Below are positions 1 through 6,043 of a stretch of DNA of 13,694 nucleotides, in pieces. The DNA comes from Candidatus Halarchaeoplasma halalkaliphilum (GTDB taxonomy: Archaea > Thermoplasmatota > Thermoplasmata > Halarchaeoplasmatales > Halarchaeoplasmataceae). Numbering within the stretch: the stretch's first letter is position 1; each line of letters begins with the position of its first letter. The stretch is taken from the NCBI GenBank assembly GCA_007133925.1, contig SLLU01000034.1, positions 1 through 13,694 of the forward strand, written 5' to 3'. The position numbers and the translations under genes were made by a program. Under the pieces are notes generated by a model. That model was not told where the DNA came from, did no database searches, and saw only the letters and a list, made by a program, of their open reading frames with translations.

Positions 1-32
1 ACATTGATATGTTCCCTATCCAAATATATACT
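1..32 (-). promoter_or_regulatory. Possible promoter of a gene leaving the window
   Basis: On the minus strand a TATA-like stretch (gtatatattt, positions 31-22) is followed by a purine run (gataggga) and an ATG at positions 4-2. The TATA-to-ATG spacing of about 22-25 nt resembles the leaderless promoters seen elsewhere in the window. Only the first codon of the supposed gene is visible, so this is a weak inference. Confidence 0.2.
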
Positions 33-53
33 TCCTCTTTCTATTATCATTTC

Positions 54-102
54 GTGTCACCTCTTTGTTGGTGAGTACTTCATTTCGACAAAGGGGTGAC
101 AC
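54..102. repeat. 15-bp inverted repeat with 19-nt loop just past the surface-protein stop
   Basis: The left arm gtgtcacctctttgt (54-68) and the right arm acaaaggggtgacac (88-102) pair with a single mismatch. The structure starts 3 nt after the TAA stop (108-106) of the minus-strand PKD gene. As RNA from that gene it would form a long 3' hairpin, possibly a terminator or RNA-stability element, but no U-run follows it. Alternatively it is a subterminal palindrome of a mobile element that truncated the gene, although no transposase is visible. Confidence 0.6.
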
Positions 103-105
103 ATC

Positions 106-2244
106 TTAATGGTTTACACAGTCGTAGGATTCGCATTCGAAGGTTACCATCTGGCCCACCTCTGGCTCCTCAGGCAGGAAACTGAACTTTGCCACCGGCG
201 GCGAGTTGTCCACGGTGAGAGTCTTCTCCACAGTATCGCTCCTGCCCTCGCTGTCCGTCACCGTGAGAGATATGGTATAAGTACCTGCTTTCTCATAGCT
301 GTGGACCACAGTTGTCCCTTCGGTCCTCGCGATGTTCGTACCATCGCCCAAATCCCAATTCCATTGTACAAGGTATGAATCATCACCCACAGCGGGTATG
401 GAATGATCTTTGAAATATATGTTATCAAATGTCTTTGGATTCCGTGTCGTTATAAATTCACCATCCTCGGGTATGCCCGGGTGATCTATGGTAAAACCCG
501 CTGTCGGGGATTCAAGTGAACCCACGGAAATAATTTTTGTGGCTATAGTAGCCCCTCCCACCATTAACCCTCTAATCTCTCCTAATACTATCAACCTCAC
601 CACATACACCCCACTTGAAAAGACCTTTTTCGGATTCTGTACATCACTGGTGGTACCATCACCAAAATCCCAATGCCATATGAGGTCCATATCAGGGTGT
701 GTCTTGATGGTTTCATCAATGAACTTGACTTCCTCACCAGACACTGGATTTATAGGGGTATATGAAAAGCCGGCTATCGGTGGTGCGATGGTGCTGTTCA
801 AAGGTTCCGCACCGATGAATACACCGAAGCTGATGTCCCCACCCGATATTGTCGGATGATAACCCTCTGTGACTAATATACCCGCACCATGACTGTGTTT
901 TATATCGACATCGAGGATCTCCACATCGTTGGAAGACACTTCCAGGCCGTTCCAAAGATGTTGGAAGGTACTTTGGCTTATAACGGTCTTTCCGCTAAGA
1001 ACTACCTTTAAATGATGGCCTTCATTTGTTGATACTTTGCACTGTTCCATATTGAATTCGCTGTTGCCGGAAACGAAAATTCGTTTATCACCATTACCTG
1101 CGTTCTCGATATATAATTTTGAACCGGTGAACGAAGCGCTTCCCTGGAACAACAAGTTCACACTACCGTCTATATATGTATCCATATTCATCATACTCAA
1201 ATGTCCACCGTGAATAATGTTCATATTCCCTTCGATGAACAGTACTTGATCCGCGAGGGAGACCTCGTTGGAGATCGTAGGTGCTTTCATCCAAACTATC
1301 GTAGGGTATCTCCTAACACGAGGTGGAAATTGATACCCATAGGTGGTGTTCGCCGTATGATCGTATGGGGCAAAACCGAACCATGCCTCGCTACCATTCA
1401 TCACCCATCGGAGACCTTTTTCTCCCGCACAAAAAATCGTCTGTTCAACTCCGTTTTCGGTGACCGCCCAAAAACCAGCGCTGGAGTCCCTCTCTTTGCC
1501 CTCCAAACCGACGATATAAAAAAAATTGGCTGTATTTCTATGTACAGTATACCTCCTCCCAGGCGGTATCCATTTGTTATCAGACGGTGGTCCGGGATCC
1601 TTTTCTTTACCGGGGGGTGTTCCACCCGGAGGTCCTGCCCTTTCTGTTGATGGATTTGTTTTACTCAGTTCCTCAATACTCCCGTCGCTCCATACCAGCA
1701 TACCTTTTGTATTGATAATATTGTCCGCAATGGTGTCAAAAGACAAATTTTGGATATTTTTTCCTAGCCTCACATGCATGGAATCCGGATAGAATGTCCG
1801 GGTATAGTCATACTCGCCGCATTGAGATGCAATTTCAACCTCCGCATACAGAGGTCCTTCAGCAATCAATCTCACTTTTGCACCTTTCTCCCTCCAATTG
1901 AACTCTTCGGAGTGCCATGACATCCAGCCGGTATCTAAAACATAGCCTTTACGAGCAGAGTCACGATATTTTATCACGCGACTTCCACCCCGTAAAACAT
2001 CTAATTTGACCTGATAATCTTCACCCATTATCCAAAGGTTTCCGTCCTCTTCCTCCTCAACGCTTACTCTACCTTCGTTGGGATATTCGATTAACAGGTC
2101 CACACCATCGGCAACCTCTTTAGGACCGTTCTCAAGAATATCAAATAATATGGTATAAAACCGGGTTGTATTCACGGATGTAGTACCGTTCATCAACCAA
2201 CTGATTTCCAGATTGTCGTCGTCCAACCATCTCTGCTGCATCAT
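106..2244 (-). CDS. PKD-domain, beta-helix-like surface protein (main, C-terminal part)
   Basis: This 712-residue reading frame is the body of an extracellular protein whose signal peptide lies in the 104-residue frame upstream, in the same frame across a TAG codon. The N-terminal half (about 1-320) is a beta-rich domain with a conserved-looking GWMSWHS segment (106-112) and a later YDYTRTFYP segment (145-153). I cannot name the domain, though it recalls polysaccharide-lyase-associated regions. A Pro/Gly-rich spacer lies at about 203-230. Residues 330-475 look like a right-handed parallel beta-helix. Two full PKD domains follow, at about 488-575 (WDFGDG 525-530) and 580-678 (WDLGDG 630-635). 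A third PKD starts at about 682 but ends after 27 residues. Several N-x-S/T sequons fit an S-layer-associated or secreted protein. If translated separately it would start at the tandem ATG at 2244/2241, preceded by a possible GGAG; more likely it is one gene with the upstream piece, either recoded or recently broken. Confidence 0.75.
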   Translation of the reverse strand: MMQQRWLDDDNLEISWLMNGTTSVNTTRFYTILFDILENGPKEVADGVDLLIEYPNEGRVSVEEEEDGNLWIMGEDYQVKLDVLRGGSRVIKYRDSARKGYVLDTGWMSWHSEEFNWREKGAKVRLIAEGPLYAEVEIASQCGEYDYTRTFYPDSMHVRLGKNIQNLSFDTIADNIINTKGMLVWSDGSIEELSKTNPSTERAGPPGGTPPGKEKDPGPPSDNKWIPPGRRYTVHRNTANFFYIVGLEGKERDSSAGFWAVTENGVEQTIFCAGEKGLRWVMNGSEAWFGFAPYDHTANTTYGYQFPPRVRRYPTIVWMKAPTISNEVSLADQVLFIEGNMNIIHGGHLSMMNMDTYIDGSVNLLFQGSASFTGSKLYIENAGNGDKRIFVSGNSEFNMEQCKVSTNEGHHLKVVLSGKTVISQSTFQHLWNGLEVSSNDVEILDVDIKHSHGAGILVTEGYHPTISGGDISFGVFIGAEPLNSTIAPPIAGFSYTPINPVSGEEVKFIDETIKTHPDMDLIWHWDFGDGTTSDVQNPKKVFSSGVYVVRLIVLGEIRGLMVGGATIATKIISVGSLESPTAGFTIDHPGIPEDGEFITTRNPKTFDNIYFKDHSIPAVGDDSYLVQWNWDLGDGTNIARTEGTTVVHSYEKAGTYTISLTVTDSEGRSDTVEKTLTVDNSPPVAKFSFLPEEPEVGQMVTFECESYDCVNH

Positions 2245-2262
2245 CGGGCTCCACTTTGGAAC

Positions 2263-2265
2263 CTA
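2263..2265 (-). other. In-frame amber (TAG) codon inside the surface-protein gene
   Basis: On the minus strand the reading ...HETNDT-TAG-VPKWSP-MMQQRW... is continuous: the 104-residue frame ends at this TAG, and six sense codons later the 712-residue frame begins in the same phase. The upstream part carries the signal segment and the start of a folded domain, while the downstream part carries the rest. The joined product would be about 823 residues. The codon could be pyrrolysine, a nonsense mutation (one base from TGG, AAG, GAG, CAG, TAC, TAT, TTG or TCG), or a sequencing error. Confidence 0.75.
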
Positions 2266-2577
2266 TGTATCGTTGGTTTCGTGTAACCGAACAGAGTTCG
2301 TATCAAACTCTCCATACCCTCCTATCTCCTTTGTTACGTTTAACGAGATGGAGACGATGCAATCTTCCCGTTCCATGAATCCGGCGGATACTTCTAAGGG
2401 AACCATATAATGCCACCGCTGTTCGCCAACATACTCTACTTTTGGTTCATTGACTGTGTCATCAGTCTCTGCCACATCCATATTGTTCGATGATGGGAAA
2501 AAAACATATACCGCCGATGCGGAACTCACCATCAATATCACACTCACTAATGCTAATAATTTCGCCCTTTCGCCCAT
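2263..2577 (-). CDS. N-terminal part (signal peptide) of the PKD surface protein, ended by TAG
   Basis: This 104-residue frame begins MGERAKLLALVSVILMVSS, a short basic start followed by a hydrophobic segment (about 6-28), which is a typical signal peptide or N-terminal anchor. The mature part (EYVGEQRWHYMVPLEVSAGF, about 49-68) begins a beta-rich domain and stops abruptly in mid-domain at TAG. With the TAG read through, it continues in frame into the 712-residue segment. By itself it would be a truncated export signal with no evident function. A BRE/TATA-like site lies about 36 nt upstream of the ATG. I treat it as the 5' part of one gene. Confidence 0.7.
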   Translation of the reverse strand: MGERAKLLALVSVILMVSSASAVYVFFPSSNNMDVAETDDTVNEPKVEYVGEQRWHYMVPLEVSAGFMEREDCIVSISLNVTKEIGGYGEFDTNSVRLHETNDT

Positions 2578-2607
2578 GATAATCGATATAATTAGAACTG
2601 ACGTACT

Positions 2608-2625
2608 AGATATAGATTAATTTCG
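2608..2625 (-). promoter_or_regulatory. Putative BRE/TATA promoter of the surface-protein gene
   Basis: Read on the minus strand, cgaaattaatctatatct combines a BRE-like cgaaa with an A/T-rich TATA-like stretch. It lies about 36 nt upstream of the ATG at 2577-2575, predicting a short leader. Confidence 0.4.
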
Positions 2626-2786
2626 TTTATCAATATTCCATATGACCCGGCATCAGTCACCCAGTTCTATAAATGGAAATCCGCTCCCAGGGCGGCCCCC
2701 TCTCTCTCCGGATGGCGGTTCCATTAGGATATCGGAGAACACGGACACCTGATAGCGTGGTTCCCCATCTCATGGACATCCCGTAG

Positions 2787-2807
2787 GGTAAATCATACCG
2801 ATTTACC
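2787..2807. promoter_or_regulatory. 8-bp palindrome upstream of the four-enzyme cluster; operator candidate
   Basis: The arms ggtaaatc (2787-2794) and gatttacc (2800-2807) are perfect inverted repeats with a 5-nt centre. The centre lies about 33 nt upstream of the TATA-like box at 2827-2834. This position and symmetry fit a binding site for a dimeric regulator of the radical SAM operon. The left arm's gggtaaa is repeated directly at 2819-2826, next to the TATA box. The rest of the 2578-2858 intergenic region shows no gene and no convincing RNA structure. Confidence 0.4.
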
Positions 2808-2821
2808 ACCCGGAGTTTCGG

Positions 2822-2835
2822 GTAAAATATTTATC
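2822..2835 (+). promoter_or_regulatory. BRE/TATA-like promoter of the radical SAM operon
   Basis: The sequence gtaaaatatttatc contains a TATA-like atatttat (2827-2834) whose centre is about 28 nt before the ATG at 2859. That places transcription start at or very close to the start codon (leaderless). Together with the palindrome just upstream, it is the only evident promoter for the next three genes. Confidence 0.5.
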
Positions 2836-2858
2836 GTTCCTGGTATTGATTCCAAGGG

Positions 2859-3770
2859 ATGAACATGGACATACTGCACCAGCAGGGCCGGAACGACGTT
2901 GCCATGGTTTACCTGGGAACCTACGGTGGCGACCTCATGGTGGAATTCGTGGATTCACTGGGAGGTGCGGAGAGCCGGAAGGACAAGTGGGTGGTGATCC
3001 TCTCCAGTCTGGTTGGGTGCCCCATTAAGTGCAAGTTCTGCGATGCGGGTATTTATTACGGTGGTCCCCTCTCCACGGACGAGATACTGGCTCAGCTGGA
3101 TCACATAGTGCGTATACACGCCCCCTCGGGCAACATCGATTCAAAAAAATTCAAGGTGCAGTTCGCCAGGATGGGTGAACCCGCCCTGAACGATAATGTT
3201 ATAGAAGCGATAACCCGAATACCGGAGATCTACAACGTTAAAAATTACATGCCGTGCATATCCACAGTGGCTCCCGGGGGCAGGGAGGAATGGTTCGAGA
3301 GTGTACTGGAACTTAATCACCACATATTCAAGGGCAACTTCCAGATGCAGTTCTCGGTTCATTCCACCAGTGAGGATTACAGGGATTTTCTCATCCCCTC
3401 AAAGAAATGGTCACTCCGGGAGATAGCGGATTACGGTGAAAGGTTTTATGCGGGGGGCAGGAAGGTCACACTCAACTTCGCCATGGGGAACAGCAACCCC
3501 GTGGATGTGGATGTTCTTGGCAGCATATTCTCACCGGATGAATTTGCCATAAAGGTTACCCCACTAAATCCCACCCTGAACGCCGAGGAGTTCAGCCTCA
3601 TAAACGTTTTCGATCAGGATGAAGGAAACCGACTCGAGGTGGTCAAGGAGATGAGGGACGCCGGTTTCGACGTTCACGTTAGTATAGGAGACCTCAGGGA
3701 AAACGAGATCAAGAGCAACTGCGGACAGATACTCGTATCCTACCTGGAGGAAAAGGGCAGGGGGACCTGA
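2859..3770 (+). CDS. RlmN/Cfr-like radical SAM protein
   Basis: This 303-residue radical SAM enzyme has the cluster-binding motif C54-x3-C58-x2-C61 (GCPIKCKFC), which ligates a [4Fe-4S] cluster that cleaves SAM. The family signature MGEPALN (104-110), a SVHSTSEDYRD segment (166-176) and KVTPLNPT (232-239) follow the RlmN/Cfr order. Near the C-terminus SNCGQIL places C288 where E. coli RlmN has its methyl-carrying Cys355. Two differences stand out. RlmN has a second catalytic Cys (Cys118) seven residues before the first cluster Cys, but here that position is Ile47. There are also only about 43 residues before the core, so the N-terminal RNA-binding domain is missing. Methylation of 23S rRNA or tRNA is therefore doubtful. 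The ATG at 2859 is chosen because it sits about 28 nt after the TATA box. It is first in a coupled four-gene cluster. Confidence 0.85.
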   Translation: MNMDILHQQGRNDVAMVYLGTYGGDLMVEFVDSLGGAESRKDKWVVILSSLVGCPIKCKFCDAGIYYGGPLSTDEILAQLDHIVRIHAPSGNIDSKKFKVQFARMGEPALNDNVIEAITRIPEIYNVKNYMPCISTVAPGGREEWFESVLELNHHIFKGNFQMQFSVHSTSEDYRDFLIPSKKWSLREIADYGERFYAGGRKVTLNFAMGNSNPVDVDVLGSIFSPDEFAIKVTPLNPTLNAEEFSLINVFDQDEGNRLEVVKEMRDAGFDVHVSIGDLRENEIKSNCGQILVSYLEEKGRGT

Positions 3771-3773
3771 ACC

Positions 3774-4412
3774 TTGGCCGGGAACCTCTACGTCACACGG
3801 GATAACATTCAAGAAAAGGTCCAGGGATGGCTCGGCTCGCTACCAGTGAGAAGAAAGTGGGATACCGTTCCAAATTGGTCCAACAGCGCTCTTCTCGTGA
3901 TAGACATGCAGAACGTTTTCGTGCACCCTGACTCTCCCTCGTACCTGCCCGGGGCTCAAGCGGTGGCACCTAACATAAACCGGCTGGCGGAGGAGTTCTA
4001 TGGAAATGACTCCTCCATAATATACACCCGACATGTTCAGGAAGAAGGGGATGAGGGGGTCATGGACGAATGGTGGGGTGATATTATCAGGGAGGGAAAA
4101 CAGGCGGAACTGTGGGACGGACTATCCGTCATGGGGGATGTGATCACAAAACCCAGATACTCGGCATTCCACAGAACAGAACTGGATCATATGTTAACGG
4201 GTGTAGAGAACCTGTTCATCACCGGTGTTCTCACGGACATATGCTGTGAGACCACCGCCAGACACGGGTTCGTAAAAGACTACAGGGTGTTCGTTGTGGC
4301 AGACGGTTGCGCCACGGTGACGGAGGAACTGCACACCTCATCACTTGCATCCCTGAGTTACGGATTTGCGGAGATATTATCATGGAGGGAAGTGCTCCAG
4401 AGGTTGCGGTGA
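3774..4412 (+). CDS. Isochorismatase-family cysteine hydrolase
   Basis: This 212-residue protein has the alpha/beta fold of the isochorismatase/nicotinamidase superfamily. The catalytic triad is visible: D44 in LLVIDMQN, K126 in VITKPRYSAF, and C157 in GVLTDICCETTARHG, the last preceded by the usual cis-peptide-type GVLTD context. Family members hydrolyse amides such as nicotinamide, N-carbamoyl compounds and ureidoacrylate, or the isochorismate vinyl ether; the substrate here cannot be read from sequence. The start is a TTG three bases after the radical SAM stop, preceded by a GGGGG purine run at suitable spacing. The 35 residues before the core make it slightly longer than minimal nicotinamidases. 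Its 3' end overlaps the following flavoprotein gene by 31 nt, indicating translational coupling. Confidence 0.85.
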   Translation: MAGNLYVTRDNIQEKVQGWLGSLPVRRKWDTVPNWSNSALLVIDMQNVFVHPDSPSYLPGAQAVAPNINRLAEEFYGNDSSIIYTRHVQEEGDEGVMDEWWGDIIREGKQAELWDGLSVMGDVITKPRYSAFHRTELDHMLTGVENLFITGVLTDICCETTARHGFVKDYRVFVVADGCATVTEELHTSSLASLSYGFAEILSWREVLQRLR

Positions 4413-5212
4413 TAGGAGGGGGACCCGCCGGGGTGGCCGCTGCCTACCAGTGCAAACGAGAAGGGGTGGATGACGTTATCATCGTGGAGAAGAATAAGAT
4501 CGGCGGATTGATAGAGTACGCCAACCGGATAGAGAACATACCTGGATATCTGGACATGGACGGGAGGGCGGTTGTCAGTGAGCTGGAATCATTGTTAAAA
4601 CGAGCAAACATATCCGTCCTCAAGGGAGGTGTGGAGGATATTCAGGGAGAAAGGGGGAACTTCAGGATACACATGAAAGAAGGGAACATCACGTGTCGTC
4701 ATGCGGTGGTAGCCACGGGAACCATCCCCAGGACTCTGGGTATAGACGGAGAGGTCTGTCACCCTCCCTGGAAAGACTACCATGGTAAGAGGGTACTTGT
4801 TGTGGGTGGAGGTGATGCAGCCTACGATTACGCACTGAGGATTAACAGATACGGGGGAAAGGTGACCATATTGTCCAGGAACACCTCAGCCCTGGACCTG
4901 CTGGTGAGACGTGTAGGAAAAGAAAGTATACGGGAAGTCAGAGGGGAACTCGATAGATGGGAGAAGCATGGCCATGGATATACCGTGGACACCACCGGTG
5001 GAACCATAGAGTGCGATCTGGTCGTCACAGCCATAGGCCGTGTACCCCAGTTACCTGTAAAGGGATACGGAGAGATCAGATTCCCCACAGGGTGCACGGA
5101 CATACCCGGTCTTTACGTCATCGGTTCCGCAGCCCTGGATCGGTTCCGTCAGGTGACTCTTTGCTGGGGTATGGGGATAGCAGCGGCCATGGACATCGCC
5201 TCTCACCGATGA
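4382..5212 (+). CDS. Thioredoxin-reductase-like FAD/NAD(P) oxidoreductase lacking CxxC
   Basis: This 276-residue flavoprotein resembles low-molecular-weight thioredoxin reductase. An N-terminal FAD dinucleotide-binding motif IGGGPAG lies at 11-17, ATG at 111-113 in the FAD domain, a second dinucleotide motif VGGGDAAYD at 141-149 for NAD(P)H, and a C-terminal GLYVIGSAALDRFRQ at 243-257. The redox-active CxxC that should precede the NAD(P) domain is absent; a lone C126 stands in that region, so it is not a thioredoxin reductase. The usual Asp of the C-terminal GD motif is Ser249, and the HRR-type NADPH 2'-phosphate motif is SRN (165-167), suggesting altered FAD contacts and perhaps NADH use. 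The start at 4382 is chosen because the encoded protein then begins seven residues before the FAD motif; the frame is open further upstream, but that stretch lies within the hydrolase gene. It may be an electron donor for its neighbours. Confidence 0.8.
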   Translation: MEGSAPEVAVIGGGPAGVAAAYQCKREGVDDVIIVEKNKIGGLIEYANRIENIPGYLDMDGRAVVSELESLLKRANISVLKGGVEDIQGERGNFRIHMKEGNITCRHAVVATGTIPRTLGIDGEVCHPPWKDYHGKRVLVVGGGDAAYDYALRINRYGGKVTILSRNTSALDLLVRRVGKESIREVRGELDRWEKHGHGYTVDTTGGTIECDLVVTAIGRVPQLPVKGYGEIRFPTGCTDIPGLYVIGSAALDRFRQVTLCWGMGIAAAMDIASHR

Positions 5213-5216
5213 AAAA

Positions 5217-5230
5217 CGAAAACATTAAAC
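5217..5230 (+). promoter_or_regulatory. Possible internal promoter before the creatininase-family gene
   Basis: The stretch cgaaaacattaaac has a BRE-like cgaaaa followed by an A/T-rich box about 28 nt before the ATG at 5254. The geometry matches the other leaderless promoters here. It supports 5254 as the start and a possible extra transcript within the cluster. Confidence 0.3.
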
Positions 5231-5253
5231 ACCATCGGACCCTTTGCACGTCC

Positions 5254-6012
5254 ATGCATAAAAAGCTCTTGTGGGGCGAGATGACCCGTTTGGAACTGCA
5301 CGATCTCAGCGAAAGGGTGGATACGGTTCTGCTACCTGTTGGAAGCATAGAGCAGCACGGACCCCATCTCCCCTTGGATACCGATACATTCGATGCCATG
5401 TACATACTCGTAGAAGCAGTCAAGAGACTCCATGAACCCAGACCGCCCATCCTTCCCACGGTACCCTACGGACTGAGCGAGCATCACATGGGATTCAGGG
5501 GTACCATAACCCTTCAGCCGCAAACCCTCATGGCACTGGTGATGGACATAGGAGTATCCGTCAAGCATAACGGCTTCGAGAAACTATTCATATACAACGC
5601 TCACGGGGGAAATTCAAACATTTTAAAAGAGGTAGCCAACCAACTGAGATACGATGTGGGCCTTCAAGTGTTCATAGATAACGGGGAGTCCATGGAACCA
5701 GGGAAGAAGGAACTGGTCAAGAGTAAAAACGATGTGCACGCTGGAGAGTACGAGACCTCCACCTGTTTGGCCAACCGGGAGGAATCGGTGGTGAGGGAAA
5801 ACATAACAAGGCCGACCCTGCGGTTCCCCCATCCGTCCATGGAATTCGACCACCAACCTCCGTTCTTCTTCACCTGGTACACCCACGAACTAACGGACAC
5901 CGGTGCCATAGGTGACCCCACGGAAGCCTCGAAAGAAAAGGGAGAGATGCTCTGGGAAAGGGGTGTGGAACTCCTGGCCCGGCGTATAGATCAAATCTGC
6001 TTTAGGAAATAG
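5254..6012 (+). CDS. Creatininase-family metal-dependent amidohydrolase
   Basis: This 252-residue protein carries the creatininase metal site: E33, H35 and D44 in PVGSIEQHGPHLPLDTD, the YNAHGGN loop with H117 (114-120), and E165 in VHAGEYETS. These enzymes open lactam, formamide or peptide bonds using two divalent metals. Known members are creatinine amidohydrolase, the archaeal riboflavin/F420 deformylase ArfB, and the mycofactocin peptidase MftE; I cannot assign one of these. The start at 5254 (MHKKLLWGE) is preferred because of the promoter-like box upstream. An in-frame ATG at 5209 overlaps the preceding stop (ATGA) and would add 15 polar residues unlike the family. The gene ends with TAG (6010-6012), here clearly a true stop because read-through would continue 56 codons into carS out of frame. 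Confidence 0.85.
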   Translation: MHKKLLWGEMTRLELHDLSERVDTVLLPVGSIEQHGPHLPLDTDTFDAMYILVEAVKRLHEPRPPILPTVPYGLSEHHMGFRGTITLQPQTLMALVMDIGVSVKHNGFEKLFIYNAHGGNSNILKEVANQLRYDVGLQVFIDNGESMEPGKKELVKSKNDVHAGEYETSTCLANREESVVRENITRPTLRFPHPSMEFDHQPPFFFTWYTHELTDTGAIGDPTEASKEKGEMLWERGVELLARRIDQICFRK

Positions 6013-6021
6013 TTTTTAACC
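6013..6021 (+). promoter_or_regulatory. T-run after the creatininase stop; probable carS TATA box
   Basis: The sequence tttttaacc directly follows the TAG stop and lies about 25-30 nt before the carS ATG at 6044. It could be both a weak T-rich terminator and the TATA-like element of carS. A small hairpin (ccctc-gct-gaggg) lies between it and the ATG. Confidence 0.35.
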
Positions 6022-6043
6022 CCTCCCTCGCTGAGGGTTCTCC

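Noticed and set aside
488..1792. Plus-strand frames of 88-149 codons opposite the surface-protein gene
   Set aside because: They are antisense shadows with no family motifs, low-complexity composition and no promoter or ribosome-binding signals, while the minus strand encodes clear PKD domains.
2640..2790. tRNA or structured ncRNA in the intergenic region
   Set aside because: I found no cloverleaf, T-loop consensus or paired C/D boxes. Only short stems occur, apart from the palindrome reported.
4307..4381. Upstream extension of the flavoprotein frame by 25 codons
   Set aside because: It lies inside the hydrolase coding region, and family members begin a few residues before the GGGPAG motif, matching the ATG at 4382.
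4382..5212. Thioredoxin reductase (TrxB)
   Set aside because: No CxxC redox pair is present before the NAD(P) domain; only a single Cys126.
4957..5253. Long upstream extension of the creatininase frame
   Set aside because: Before 5209 it is an out-of-frame shadow of the flavoprotein gene, rich in Arg/His/Ser. The family core begins at about 5254, with a promoter-like box in front.
2859..6012. Mycofactocin-like or other RiPP cluster (radical SAM plus creatininase-type peptidase)
   Set aside because: The radical SAM protein is of RlmN/Cfr type with no SPASM or RRE domain, and no short precursor peptide or MftB-like gene is present.
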